Shown: positions 27,659 to 37,258 of the stretch, in pieces
Position numbering within the stretch: position 1 is the first letter of the stretch
How the letters are laid out: every line of letters begins with the position of its first letter
Assembly: GCA_900537185.1 (NCBI GenBank)
Contig: LS999829.1
Span: forward strand, 275-64,274
Length of the DNA stretch: 64,000 nucleotides
Direction: 5' to 3'
DNA from: Cytophagales bacterium Alg240-R148
GTDB taxonomy: Bacteria > Bacteroidota > Bacteroidia > Cytophagales > Cyclobacteriaceae
The notes under the pieces: generated by a model
What the model was told of the DNA's origin: nothing
Databases searched by the model: none
Seen by the model: only the letters and a program-made list of their open reading frames with translations
Translations under genes and position numbers: made by a program

Positions 27659-30268
27659 ATGGCCAAAAAAGCTGCACCGAAAGAAACGCCGTTGATGAAA
27701 CAGTACAATGCAATCAAAGCCAAGCACCCAGGCGCATTGCTTCTTTTTAGAGTGGGTGATTTTTACGAAACCTTCGGCGAAGATGCGGTAAAAGCCAGCA
27801 AAATACTCGATATAGTTTTAACCAAGCGTGCCAATGGATCGGCTTCACACATAGAGCTGGCTGGATTCCCCCACCATTCGTTGGACACTTATTTGCCCAA
27901 ATTGGTTCGCGCCGGACAGCGGGTGGCTATATGTGACCAACTAGAAGATCCCAAACAAGTAAAAGGCATTGTAAAAAGAGGGGTTACGGAGTTGGTAACA
28001 CCAGGGCTTTCCTTGAACGACAATGTACTCGAGCAGAAAACCAACAATTATTTGGCTTCGGTTTATTTCGGTAAAGATTTTCATGGGGTGTCGTTTTTAG
28101 ATTTATCTACGGGAGAGTTTTTAGCGGCCAAAGGCAACATCGATTACATCGGCAAACTTTTCCAAGGACTCAACCCTTCGGAAGTCATTTATTCCAAGGC
28201 CCAAAAAGAAATTTTCCAGCAACATTTTGGAGAAGAGTACAATACATTTACCCTAGAAGAATGGATTTATCAATTCGACTTCGGACAGGACAAATTGCTC
28301 CAACATTTTAATACCAACAACTTAAAAGGCTTTGGTATTGACAACATGTTAGAATCTATTATTGCCTCGGGGGCCATATTGCATTACTTAGAAGAAACCG
28401 AGCACAAAGAACTTGGCCATATATCGTCAATTGGTAGAATAGAAGAAGACAAATACGTTTGGTTGGATAAATTCACAATAAGAAACCTAGAGCTGCTCTA
28501 CCCGCAACAAGACGGTGGCATCCCATTGTTGGACATCCTAGATGATACCGTCACGCCAATGGGGTCAAGAATGCTTAAAAGGTGGGTGGTGCTGCCTTTG
28601 AAAGAGCTCAATGTCATCCATGAAAGACAAAACATAGTGGCCTGTTTCCATCAAAATGAAACACTCAAAGAAGCCGTATTGGACAACCTCCAACACATTG
28701 GAGACATAGAAAGGTTAATTTCCAAAGTAGCAGTAAACCGCATTAATCCAAGGGAATTGAACCACTTGAACAAAGCATTGACCAATAGCATTCCAATAAA
28801 ACAAGCTTTGGAAAACAGCAATTTTGCTCCATTGCAACAATTGGGTAGTGGCATCAACGATTGTGCCCACCTCAACCAACGCATCCATGCTGTTTTGAAA
28901 GAAGATGCCCCCATGCTGGTGCACCAAGGCGGCATCATCCAAGATGGCATTGACCCGGAGTTAGACGAACTGAGAAAAATTGCTTTTTCTGGTAAAGATT
29001 ATTTGCAGCAATTAAAAGAGCGGGAGATTGAACGCACGGGCATTACTTCTTTAAAAATTAGTTACAACAAAGTATTTGGTTACTACTTAGAAGTGAGCAA
29101 CGCCCACAAAGACAAAGTGCCAGAAGAATGGATCCGAAAACAAACATTGGTAAACGCCGAACGCTACATTACCGAAGAATTAAAGATCTACGAAGAAAAA
29201 ATTCTTACCGCCGAAGACAAGCTTTCGGGTATTGAACAAAACCTTTACCAGCAGCTCGTTGCAGAAGCACGAGAATTTGTGGAAGTCATCCAACAAAATG
29301 CCAAGCGTTTGGCCACCTTGGATGTATTGCTGTCTTTTGCCACACTCGCGCTTAAAAACAATTATTGCCAGCCTATTGTAGACGACACAGAGGAATTGAA
29401 CATACAAGATGGTCGCCACCCCGTAATTGAGCAACAACTGCCTCCTGGTGAACCCTACATACCCAATGATGTAAGGCTCGACAATGGCAAACAGCAAATA
29501 GTGGTCATTACAGGCCCCAACATGGCAGGTAAATCGGCATTGTTGCGACAAACCGCTTTAATCGTATTGATGGCTCAGATGGGCTCTTTTGTACCTGCAT
29601 CCGCCGCTCAAATTGGGCTGGTAGATAAAATATTTACTCGGGTAGGAGCTTCGGATAATTTATCCAGGGGCGAATCTACCTTCATGGTTGAAATGACCGA
29701 AACAGCCAGCATCTTGAACAACCTCAGCAGCCGCAGTTTGGTTCTCATGGATGAGATAGGCCGTGGTACCAGCACCTACGATGGTGTTTCCATTGCCTGG
29801 AGTATTGTAGAGTATTTACACAACAACCCAGCAGCCAGAGCCAAAACCCTTTTTGCAACACATTACCACGAATTGAACCAACTTACGGAGGATTTTCCAA
29901 GGATCAAAAATTTCAACGTATCGGTAAAAGAAGTGGGCGACAAAGTAGTGTTTTTGCGCAAACTCACCGAAGGTGGAAGCGAACACAGTTTTGGGATTCA
30001 CGTTGCGCAAATGGCCGGAATGCCTAACAAAGTGGTGATTCGAGCCAACGAGATTTTGCACTTTTTAGAAAAAGACAAACATAAAAACCAAGACAAAGCC
30101 AAAATGGAGGAATTGCCGAAGAACAATTTCCAGTTGAATCTGTTTGAATCGGACCCAAGATTCAAAGAAGTGCAGGGAATGGTCGACGCATTGGACATCA
30201 ATACCATCTCTCCAGTAGAAGCTTTGTTGAAATTGAACGAAATAAAGGGCATTTTACAAAAAAAATAA
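27659..30268 (+). CDS. mutS: DNA mismatch repair protein MutS
   Basis: 869 aa from ATG 27659; a start at 27626 would add an 11-residue stretch unlike MutS N-termini. Domain I has the mismatch-reading motif GDFYETFGEDA near residue 33. The ATPase has Walker A GPNMAGKSALLRQ near 618 and Walker B VLMDEIGRGTSTYDG near 694, plus ATHYHEL. The Ala after GKS is usual in this phylum. Full length with the C-terminal dimer region. It recognises mispairs and small loops and recruits MutL. Stands alone, ahead of two tRNA genes with their own promoter. Confidence 0.97.
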   Translation: MAKKAAPKETPLMKQYNAIKAKHPGALLLFRVGDFYETFGEDAVKASKILDIVLTKRANGSASHIELAGFPHHSLDTYLPKLVRAGQRVAICDQLEDPKQVKGIVKRGVTELVTPGLSLNDNVLEQKTNNYLASVYFGKDFHGVSFLDLSTGEFLAAKGNIDYIGKLFQGLNPSEVIYSKAQKEIFQQHFGEEYNTFTLEEWIYQFDFGQDKLLQHFNTNNLKGFGIDNMLESIIASGAILHYLEETEHKELGHISSIGRIEEDKYVWLDKFTIRNLELLYPQQDGGIPLLDILDDTVTPMGSRMLKRWVVLPLKELNVIHERQNIVACFHQNETLKEAVLDNLQHIGDIERLISKVAVNRINPRELNHLNKALTNSIPIKQALENSNFAPLQQLGSGINDCAHLNQRIHAVLKEDAPMLVHQGGIIQDGIDPELDELRKIAFSGKDYLQQLKEREIERTGITSLKISYNKVFGYYLEVSNAHKDKVPEEWIRKQTLVNAERYITEELKIYEEKILTAEDKLSGIEQNLYQQLVAEAREFVEVIQQNAKRLATLDVLLSFATLALKNNYCQPIVDDTEELNIQDGRHPVIEQQLPPGEPYIPNDVRLDNGKQQIVVITGPNMAGKSALLRQTALIVLMAQMGSFVPASAAQIGLVDKIFTRVGASDNLSRGESTFMVEMTETASILNNLSSRSLVLMDEIGRGTSTYDGVSIAWSIVEYLHNNPAARAKTLFATHYHELNQLTEDFPRIKNFNVSVKEVGDKVVFLRKLTEGGSEHSFGIHVAQMAGMPNKVVIRANEILHFLEKDKHKNQDKAKMEELPKNNFQLNLFESDPRFKEVQGMVDALDINTISPVEALLKLNEIKGILQKK

Positions 30269-30287
30269 TTTTTTTTACCCTTAGCTA

Positions 30288-30317
30288 TTGCAAAATAAAA
30301 ACCCTTAATTATCTTTG
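30288..30317 (+). promoter_or_regulatory. Bacteroidota housekeeping promoter for the tRNA pair
   Basis: TTG (30288-30290), exactly 19 nt, TATCTTTG (30310-30317): a full match to the -33/-7 consensus TTG and TAnnTTTG. The first tRNA starts 35 bp later. Confidence 0.85.
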
Positions 30318-30351
30318 CAGTCCGTTTAGAGCAAGTCTAAGCGAAATATAA

Positions 30352-30424
<73 letters not shown>

Positions 30425-30454
30425 CATAATAAAACTGACTATCCAATAGTCGAT

Positions 30455-30539
30455 GCCCGGGTGGTGGAATTGGTAGACACGCAGGACTTAAAATCCTGTG
30501 GCCTTTGCGGCCGTGCGGGTTCAAGTCCCGCCCCGGGTA
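30455..30539 (+). tRNA. tRNA-Leu (anticodon TAA)
   Basis: 85 nt with a long variable arm (class II). Acceptor GCCCGGG/CCCGGGT, anticodon loop ACTTAAAAT reading UUA, T arm GCGGG-TTCAAGT-CCCGC, discriminator A. It lies 30 bp after tRNA-Gly, on the same transcript. Confidence 0.97.
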
Positions 30540-30551
30540 CAAGAAAAAATC

Positions 30552-30583
30552 AAAAGCTTTTCAGAAATGAAAGGCTTTTTTTA
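30552..30583 (+). terminator. Intrinsic terminator after the tRNA pair
   Basis: AAAGCTTTTC (30553-30562) pairs with GAAAGGCTTT (30569-30578) with one G-U pair, followed by a T run. Confidence 0.85.
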
Positions 30584-30738
30584 TGTCGAATGGTATGCCG
30601 ACAACTGGGCCCTTCCGACCCTAGCCCTCCATACCAAGCCCCAACATCTCTAGGAGTTCATAAACGTAATTATTCAAATATTAATCGTAAGTCATAAATA
30701 AATTTATTCCATTTTATATAACTATATTGTGTAATTTA
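30584..30738. other. Gap without a recognisable gene
   Basis: A short stretch of mixed composition turning strongly A+T-rich. No convincing reading frame or structure seen before the putative promoter at 30739. Confidence 0.6.
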
Positions 30739-30768
30739 TTGTTTATTTGGTTATTCTTGTTAAGTTTA
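30739..30768 (+). promoter_or_regulatory. Candidate promoter of the Cys-rich peptide gene
   Basis: TTG at 30739-30741, 19 nt, TAAGTTTA at 30761-30768 (one base off TAnnTTTG). Places the transcription start about 90 bp before the ATG. Confidence 0.45.
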
Positions 30769-30789
30769 TTTTATTGTATTTGTGAATTT

Positions 30790-30801
30790 TTTACCGGTAA
30801 A
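30790..30801. promoter_or_regulatory. Perfect palindrome TTTACCGGTAAA, possible operator
   Basis: A 12-bp palindrome just after the inferred transcription start and 66 bp before the peptide ATG. Its half-site matches those at 24362 ahead of the LiaF-like operon. Confidence 0.4.
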
Positions 30802-30867
30802 CTTTTTTCAAGCGATGGCCGAAAAGCTTATACAATAGAGTAGGCACCATTCAATTACACTAATAAA

Positions 30868-31086
30868 ATGAAAAATTCATTCAGAACACTCTTGTTCGTT
30901 GTTCCTGTTTTGGCCCTTTCGTTGGCCTTTACTACTGCAGACAAATCCGAAAAAACAGCTCCAATTGTTGATGAGGGCTGGGTTTGTTGTACCGTTTCTT
31001 CAGCTGACAGTGAAGTTACCAGCTGCAGGGCCGATGGCAACTTGCGCAAGGCATGTAGAACAGCCAGAGGACTTATCATGTTATAA
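30868..31086 (+). CDS. Small secreted Cys-rich peptide, 72 aa
   Basis: A clear signal peptide (MKNSFRTLLFVVPVLALSLA, cut near residue 24) precedes a mature part of about 48 residues with four cysteines: EGWVCCTV, EVTSCRAD and RKACRTA, ending in GLIML. This is a sensible layout for a secreted peptide held by two disulfides. No known family is recognised. A strong terminator sits 8 bp after the stop and the GLPGLI and barrel genes follow, so the peptide mRNA should be more abundant than theirs. A 63-aa frame over the same bases lacks a signal peptide and is set aside. Function unknown; bacteriocin-like, signalling or binding roles are all open. Confidence 0.7.
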   Translation: MKNSFRTLLFVVPVLALSLAFTTADKSEKTAPIVDEGWVCCTVSSADSEVTSCRADGNLRKACRTARGLIML

Positions 31087-31094
31087 TTAATATT

Positions 31095-31127
31095 GGAGCA
31101 CTTGTACAAGTGCTCCTACTTTTTTTA
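31095..31127 (+). terminator. Strong terminator or attenuator between peptide and GLPGLI genes
   Basis: GGAGCACTTG-TA-CAAGTGCTCC is a 22-bp perfect palindrome followed by TAC and seven or more T. Partial read-through would give high peptide and low downstream expression. Confidence 0.85.
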
Positions 31128-31143
31128 AATCAACCCATTACTT

Positions 31144-31932
31144 ATGAATTTCAAAGGATTTTTTGCCCTATTTTTGTGTAGTTTCTCCTGCATATGTTTT
31201 TCGAGCACGGCCCAGACCGATCAAATCATTGTCGAATACAATGTGATTAAAAACTACATACAATCAACCTACCACTTGGTACACCAAGACGAATTGAGTT
31301 ATTGGAAGGAAATAACAGAACCAGAATTGATCAATAACAACATCAATTATGCAGGCAAATCCAACTACGAAAAAGAAGCTCTTTTTAAGGATTTAAAAAA
31401 CAACACCATGTTTTCTAAATACAAAGTTCTTGAGAAGATGTTTTATGTGAAAGATCCGCTTCCAGCCGTAGAATGGGAAATATTGGACTCTACAACCGTA
31501 TTTTTGGGATACCAATGCCAATTGGCTAAAACCCGATTTAGAGGCCGCAGCTATCTGGCCCTTTATTCCACTGAAATTGCCGCAGCCAATGGACCTTGGA
31601 AGTTCAGTGGACTGCCCGGCCTGATCTTAAAAGTATCTTCTATGGGTGGTTACGAAGCTTATGTTTTTGAATGTACCAAGATCACCCAAACCAAAAAGGA
31701 AAACTTAAACAAAGCCTATCTTAATTATGTGAAAGAAAATAAGAAAAAAGAATTTATTAGTTGGGAAACCTTTACATCCGGTATGTGCGATCATATTGAA
31801 AACTATAAAAAGATTTTGATTTCTTCACAAGAAGCCGACGACTCGGGGTACAGCTTAAATTTCAAAGCAAAAAACTATATGGAAATATTCAATGAACCCT
31901 TGCAAACAGAAGGCATCACCATGCAATTTTAA
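31144..31932 (+). CDS. GLPGLI family protein
   Basis: 262 aa. Signal peptide (MNFKGFFALFLCSFSCICFSS, then TAQ), then a beta-rich domain with the diagnostic WKFSGLPGLILKV near residue 155-167. GLPGLI proteins are Bacteroidota-only exported proteins of unknown function. They are commonly encoded next to TonB-receptor-like or carboxypeptidase-regulatory proteins, exactly as here: the next gene starts 9 bp later. The Cys-rich peptide gene is just upstream. A shared role in peptide handling at the outer membrane is inference. Confidence 0.92.
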   Translation: MNFKGFFALFLCSFSCICFSSTAQTDQIIVEYNVIKNYIQSTYHLVHQDELSYWKEITEPELINNNINYAGKSNYEKEALFKDLKNNTMFSKYKVLEKMFYVKDPLPAVEWEILDSTTVFLGYQCQLAKTRFRGRSYLALYSTEIAAANGPWKFSGLPGLILKVSSMGGYEAYVFECTKITQTKKENLNKAYLNYVKENKKKEFISWETFTSGMCDHIENYKKILISSQEADDSGYSLNFKAKNYMEIFNEPLQTEGITMQF

Positions 31933-31941
31933 ACCAACCCA

Positions 31942-34557
31942 TTGAGTAATAAAATACGCTGTAGCGCCTTTTTTGCATTTATACTGAGCACCATCCCTTT
32001 GTTTTTATCTGCTCAAACCATCTTTGGAACCATCCAAGATGCAAACGGGCGTGCAATACCATCGGCCAACTTACTTCTACGACAGGAGCCGGGTGCTGCT
32101 GTTTCTGAATTTAAAATTGTCGACAACGGTCGTTTCCAATTCTCCCTAAAAAAAGAATACGACACCCTCTACTTGGAAGCCAGCAGTTTTAATTTCAAAC
32201 GCAGTTTTAAAAAGATCTATGATTTAAAAAAAAACGTCCAATATGAATTTAACTTTGTACTCGAAGAAAAAGAGCCCAGAGTACTGGACGAGTTGGTTAT
32301 TCTTACCCGGCCATTGCCCATTCTTGAAAAAAAAGATACGTTAACTTATAATCCGGATAGTTTTAAAGATGGAACAGAAGAAAAAGTAGAAGACCTATTA
32401 AGCAAACTACCAGGCATTGATGTGAACGCAGTAACCGGAGAGATTCAATACAAAGGAAAATCGGTGGAAACCGTCCTTTTAGAAGGAGACAACCTTTTTG
32501 GCTACAATTACACTTTAGGCACGCGCAACATCGATGTGGGCATGGTAGAACAAGTTGAGGCCATAGACCACTACATTGAAAACCCTTTGCTCCAAGCCAT
32601 CGAATCTAGCGACAAAGTAGTTCTCAATTTAAAATTAAAAAAAGGCAAGTTCGACTTTTCCGGAAATGTCGAAATAGGCGCAGGTGCTTTTGTTGAATCC
32701 AAATGGGCCCGTACATTGGACTTTAACTTATTGGGCATCACCAAAGGGTATAAATCGTTTGCTACTGCATCGCACAACAACATTGGCCACAACCCTACTC
32801 CTTTTGATTATTTTGGATTTTCTAATGGAACGGAACAAATGCAACAACCTATGCTATGGGCCAAAAAAATCATTCCTGAGACAACTTTTTTAAGCCAAAT
32901 ACCGGATGAAAGAAGCAATATCAACGAGCAATATTTCGCTAATTACAATGCTATATTTAGGATAAACAAAACGCTTAATATCAAAACCAACCTCTATTAT
33001 CTACAGGACGATCTGTACAACCAAGAAATTTTAACCACACAATACCGCTTCAGCGACCAACAATTGAATACCCAAGACCAGACAACTTGGAACAAAAGAC
33101 CAACTAACAAACGTTTTGAAACCACTCTCCAATGGAATACCCACAAAAATGCCCTATTGGAATACGAGCTAAAATTGGGAGCAGAATCCATCCAAACCAG
33201 CAGCAATGTATTGCAAAACAACACTACCAACTTTAGCACAACGTTGGATTCTAAAAATGATATTCAATACCACAAATTGATGTATACCCACAAGATAGCA
33301 GCACAACAAGCATTACAATTGTCTTATCTTAACTCCAGAAACAAGGCCCCGCAAAGCCTCATAATAGACTCTCCTGAAGCAGACACCCTCCAGTCGGTTA
33401 AACAACAGAGCCAGTTTAACAACAACTACCAATTGGCTGAAATGTCTTGGTTGTCGGCTAATTCCCTAGGCAAATGGAAAGTGAACCTAGGCTTTGAACA
33501 AAAAACGACCCCTTACCAATCTGAGGTGTTTTCCTTCCAAAACAATTTCAGTTACCAACAAAAAAACATCTACCAAAGCACCACCTTCGATTTCAAAAAA
33601 AACAAAATAGGTTTCCAGGCTTTTTACAAGCTCAAACACCTCAATTTAATCTTAGAAGACAACAACGCCAACCACTGGATTGTTGAGGGAAAAGTCAACC
33701 TCCGGTATAAAACTGGCCAGCATTCCAAAATGGACTTTTTCTGGAACCGGAACCAAAAACCCAATAGCGAAGCCTATTTATTCCCACAACCGGTGATCAT
33801 CAACAGCCGAACTACTTTAATTGGCAACCCAGGCTTGGACCTTAGGAAAATCCAATCTTTCACTTTGAACTATCAATTGCACGATGTGTATAACCTGTTT
33901 AAGTTGAATGGAAAGGCCACTTATGCCAGCATGCTTGGCAATAGTTATTCAAATAATATTTACGGTGAAAAAAATACAGTAACCGAATATTTCTTTCTAA
34001 AGGAACGTAACGAACAACTGGGCATTGAACTTGATATTAGCAAATTCAGCCCTGCTTTGGGCAGTACTTTCCGACTGTCCAGTGCACTTCACCAATTAAA
34101 ATATAAAAATAGGGTCAATTTATCGGAGCTAAGAAACAACCAACACACCCTATTCAACCAAGCCTTATTTTTCAAAACTGGCTGGGACTTTCCGATGAAT
34201 TTCGAAAACATTTTTAAATGGCAGCACAGCTTGAGCAGCAGCCAAAATCAATTTACCAACAATGCCTTCAACAACACATTTAAGGCCATTTTTAAGCCAC
34301 ACAAAAATTACCATGTATTTCTAAAATACGAATGGTACCTGCCCAACACCAACCATGCCAACGACAACTACCACTTTTGGGACTTTTCCATTCGCTACCA
34401 CCCTACCAATCGCAAACTTTCTTGGCAACTATTCCTTAAAAACATCGGCCAACAAAATTTCTTAATAGAAACCAAAACCAACGACGCTTTTATTGCAGAG
34501 AATCAAAAATCACTGCTACCTGCCCACGCCATGTTCAAAATAGCCTTCTCTTTTTAA
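31942..34557 (+). CDS. TonB-receptor-like outer membrane protein with CarboxypepD_reg domain
   Basis: 871 aa, apparently starting at TTG 31942, since no ATG precedes the signal peptide (RCSAFFAFILSTIPLFLSAQ). A CarboxypepD_reg-like domain (about 25-105, TIFGTIQDANGRAIPSANLLL) leads into a plug-like segment (about 150-230: VEDLLSKLPGIDVNA, VETVLLEGDNLFGYNY, VEQVEAIDHY) and a long beta-barrel ending in a C-terminal Phe (FKIAFSF). No SusD partner is present, so it is not a standard polysaccharide locus. The 9-bp gap to the GLPGLI gene implies one transcript. Substrate unknown; TonB box not identified. Confidence 0.85.
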   Translation: MSNKIRCSAFFAFILSTIPLFLSAQTIFGTIQDANGRAIPSANLLLRQEPGAAVSEFKIVDNGRFQFSLKKEYDTLYLEASSFNFKRSFKKIYDLKKNVQYEFNFVLEEKEPRVLDELVILTRPLPILEKKDTLTYNPDSFKDGTEEKVEDLLSKLPGIDVNAVTGEIQYKGKSVETVLLEGDNLFGYNYTLGTRNIDVGMVEQVEAIDHYIENPLLQAIESSDKVVLNLKLKKGKFDFSGNVEIGAGAFVESKWARTLDFNLLGITKGYKSFATASHNNIGHNPTPFDYFGFSNGTEQMQQPMLWAKKIIPETTFLSQIPDERSNINEQYFANYNAIFRINKTLNIKTNLYYLQDDLYNQEILTTQYRFSDQQLNTQDQTTWNKRPTNKRFETTLQWNTHKNALLEYELKLGAESIQTSSNVLQNNTTNFSTTLDSKNDIQYHKLMYTHKIAAQQALQLSYLNSRNKAPQSLIIDSPEADTLQSVKQQSQFNNNYQLAEMSWLSANSLGKWKVNLGFEQKTTPYQSEVFSFQNNFSYQQKNIYQSTTFDFKKNKIGFQAFYKLKHLNLILEDNNANHWIVEGKVNLRYKTGQHSKMDFFWNRNQKPNSEAYLFPQPVIINSRTTLIGNPGLDLRKIQSFTLNYQLHDVYNLFKLNGKATYASMLGNSYSNNIYGEKNTVTEYFFLKERNEQLGIELDISKFSPALGSTFRLSSALHQLKYKNRVNLSELRNNQHTLFNQALFFKTGWDFPMNFENIFKWQHSLSSSQNQFTNNAFNNTFKAIFKPHKNYHVFLKYEWYLPNTNHANDNYHFWDFSIRYHPTNRKLSWQLFLKNIGQQNFLIETKTNDAFIAENQKSLLPAHAMFKIAFSF

Positions 34558-34560
34558 AAC

Positions 34561-34591
34561 AAAAAAACCACTTCAAATGAATCAAGTGGTT
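34561..34591 (-). terminator. Intrinsic terminator of the GH92 gene
   Basis: Read on the minus strand: AACCACTT, 10-nt loop, AAGTGGTT, then a run of T (the A tract at 34561-34567). Confidence 0.8.
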
Positions 34592-34630
34592 CTGGTTAAT
34601 TAATAGTACTCCAGCCTATAGCTGTGGTTA

Positions 34631-37084
34631 TTATTGATTATTAGTAAAATTCGGAAATTGGTTTTTTTCCAACACCCCCCATTCCAGGTTGGGTTGGTTG
34701 TTTAATTCAAAGTTTATGGTACCCCCGTCTCGCATGACCGTACCTGGCAACCAAGATTTCTTATAGGGTTGCCCATTCAGCCTGACCTTGTTGATATACC
34801 AACTACTATCCGACTCCATTTCGGATACAATATTGATATCCCCTTTTTCTCTCTTAATTTTTATATTGGCAAAAAGCGGACTGCTTAGTGCCATATCGGC
34901 CTTTCCTGGTACCAACGGGTACATACCCATCGCAGAAAATACATACCAAGAAGACATCTGCCCTAAATCGTCTTGTCCAGGAATTCCTGTGGTACTGTCG
35001 TTCCATAATAATTGCATGGTTGCTCTTACGGTCTCTGGGGTTTTATAGGGTTTGTCGGTAAACAAATACATCCAAGGAGCATTGATGGAAGGTTGGTTGG
35101 AAACATCAGCGTAAGCGCCACCTGCTCGGTACAGTGCCCAATCTCCATCTTCTTTTCGAAAAAATTTGTCCAGCCTTTTTGAAGCCTTTTGTTTGCCTCC
35201 AACAATGGCCACCAAACGGTGGCCGTCGTGTGGCACCATCCAAAAATATTGCCTTGGGCTGCCTTCCACAAACAACCATTCGGAAGCAGGGTCGAACCCT
35301 TCCTTCCATTCTCCATTGAATTTTTTTCCTTGGATGTACCCTTCCTCAGCAGTAGCCTTTGGATTGTAAAGGTTGGTCCAATTGGTGGATTGTTTAAGAA
35401 ACACTTGGCTGCGTTGCGGGTCTTGCATATAGGAGGCCAATTGGGCCAATGCAAAATAGGAAGCTGCTTGTTCCAACGTTTCAGAAGCACCCTCCCAGGT
35501 ATTGGAAGAATCAGAAATATACCCTTTGCTCAGCCATTGGTCCAATGAAGGTTTTTGACCCCTGCAAAATATTGGGCAGCCTATGTTGCTTGAATCCAAA
35601 TGGGTTGGCACCTCTGCAGCCTTTCTTAGAGAGGCATAGGCTCCTTTTGTATCAAAATCTTTGGCTCCAAAAGCCACAAAATTGGCAATAGCAATGCTCG
35701 AGGGGTCGCCGGTCATTACGCCTGTAGGCCCACTATTGTGTGTCCATCGGTCCCAAACGCCATTGTATTGTTCTGACTGGTTGAATAAGGATTGGGCAAT
35801 ATCACTGGCCCGTTCTGGGTGTAAAAGGGCCAATAATTGCAATTGAGAACGGTAAACGTCCCAACCAGAAAAATTGGCATATTGCTCCCTTTGGTTTCCA
35901 TTAATCGTATGGGTTTGTTGGTCAAAACCGGTATACTGCCCATTGACATCAGAAAACACATTGGGGTGCATCTGCGCATGGTACAAAGCGGTGTAAAAAG
36001 TAGTTAGATCTTTTTTAGTACCCTGCTCCACCTGTACTTTACCCAACGAAATTTCCCATTGGTCTCTGGCTCTTTTTTTAATGGTTTCTAAGCTGGGGTT
36101 ATTCGCTTGCTCCGTATCTAAGTTTAAAATGGCATTGTCCAGGCTGACATAAGAAATGCCTACCCGCATTCTTACTTTGCTGTTGGTTTGGGTATCCAAT
36201 TCAATCCAAACCCCTGAACCTTTGCCTACTTTTGGGATGCCATTGTCTCCATAAGGCATATTGCCCTCGGCAACTCTGCCACCTTTTACAAGAGTATCAT
36301 TTTCCCAACTTCCAGTATTTACAATTTGATTTTCAAACCGGGCGACAAAATACAAAGTATAGTAGTCCCTTCTGTTGTAGGCGCCCAGATATCCACAAAA
36401 ATTACCGCTTTTGACCATACCAGTGACTTCCCCTTTGTTCACATCTATCTTTGTCTGCGCTGTCCCACTGCCCAACTGGCTGTAAGAAGTTCTAAATAAA
36501 ACTTGGGCCGGTTGGCCTTTTGGATAATCGAATGTTGCCATTCCAGTTCTATCGGTTGCGGTTAGCGCTACCTGCACGCCATTGTCCAATTGAACACCGT
36601 AAAATCCTGGGCTAGCCGATTCTTTTGAATGGTCAAAGCCCACAGAATAATATTGGTCCAGGGTATCGCGAGCAGGCGTTTCAATAATTGGGCGTGTAAA
36701 AGGTAAAATTGGTATGTCACCCGAAGCACCCAGACACCCAGTGCCCGAAAGTCTGGTTAAAGAAAACCCTTTTATTCTAGAGGCGGCATAGTTGTAACCT
36801 CCTGGAGAAACCGGGACTCTGTACCCTTCTTTTTTGGACATTTTATACCTTCTATGTTCGGATAAGTCTGCACTAAAGGCCACTTCTGGCCCAAAATTCA
36901 ACATTCCAAACGGCAGTAACGCTCCAGGTGTAGTATTAGCTGCATCGGTTATATTCCTTGCGCCGGCCGTGCCGATAAAAGGATCCACATATTCTACAAC
37001 ACTTTTCTCTAGTTGCTCAGACCAACACCCAGCCAGCAGTTGCATTAAAAAATAAACGCTCGTATAGGCAATCAATTTCTTCAT
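34631..37084 (-). CDS. GH92 family alpha-mannosidase-like lipoprotein
   Basis: 817 aa from ATG 37084, which opens a lipoprotein signal ending LLAGC; a start at 37135 would put 17 residues before it. GH92 features: VDPFIGT at the front, PGALLPFGM, SGTGCLGASGDIPILP near 112 and the C-terminal GIPGQDDLGQMSSWYVF near 700 with the catalytic Asp residues. The front calcium/substrate loop is unusual (GARNITDAANTTPGA where GHGHTYPGA-like sequence is common), and the usual GNDD reads GQDD. GH92 enzymes trim alpha-linked mannose from N-glycans or mannans at the cell surface. It stands alone, without SusC/D. Confidence 0.9.
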   Translation of the reverse strand: MKKLIAYTSVYFLMQLLAGCWSEQLEKSVVEYVDPFIGTAGARNITDAANTTPGALLPFGMLNFGPEVAFSADLSEHRRYKMSKKEGYRVPVSPGGYNYAASRIKGFSLTRLSGTGCLGASGDIPILPFTRPIIETPARDTLDQYYSVGFDHSKESASPGFYGVQLDNGVQVALTATDRTGMATFDYPKGQPAQVLFRTSYSQLGSGTAQTKIDVNKGEVTGMVKSGNFCGYLGAYNRRDYYTLYFVARFENQIVNTGSWENDTLVKGGRVAEGNMPYGDNGIPKVGKGSGVWIELDTQTNSKVRMRVGISYVSLDNAILNLDTEQANNPSLETIKKRARDQWEISLGKVQVEQGTKKDLTTFYTALYHAQMHPNVFSDVNGQYTGFDQQTHTINGNQREQYANFSGWDVYRSQLQLLALLHPERASDIAQSLFNQSEQYNGVWDRWTHNSGPTGVMTGDPSSIAIANFVAFGAKDFDTKGAYASLRKAAEVPTHLDSSNIGCPIFCRGQKPSLDQWLSKGYISDSSNTWEGASETLEQAASYFALAQLASYMQDPQRSQVFLKQSTNWTNLYNPKATAEEGYIQGKKFNGEWKEGFDPASEWLFVEGSPRQYFWMVPHDGHRLVAIVGGKQKASKRLDKFFRKEDGDWALYRAGGAYADVSNQPSINAPWMYLFTDKPYKTPETVRATMQLLWNDSTTGIPGQDDLGQMSSWYVFSAMGMYPLVPGKADMALSSPLFANIKIKREKGDINIVSEMESDSSWYINKVRLNGQPYKKSWLPGTVMRDGGTINFELNNQPNLEWGVLEKNQFPNFTNNQ

Positions 37085-37258
37085 CAGTTTTTGTCTTTGA
37101 ATTAATGGAGCAGGTACAACTAACAATCTACCCATTGCCCACAGAATTTTTATTCCTCTACTTTTTGAAAAGCAAAAAAAAGAAAGCAGAAACCGCGGTT
37201 TTGACAGTTGCCCATAAGTTGGTTGTAAGTTTTAGAATGTGCTGTAGGGTGTTGTCCT

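Noticed and set aside
30899-31090. 63-residue frame overlapping the Cys-rich peptide gene
   Set aside because: No signal peptide and no upstream start context; the 72-residue frame has both a good signal and an ordered Cys pattern.
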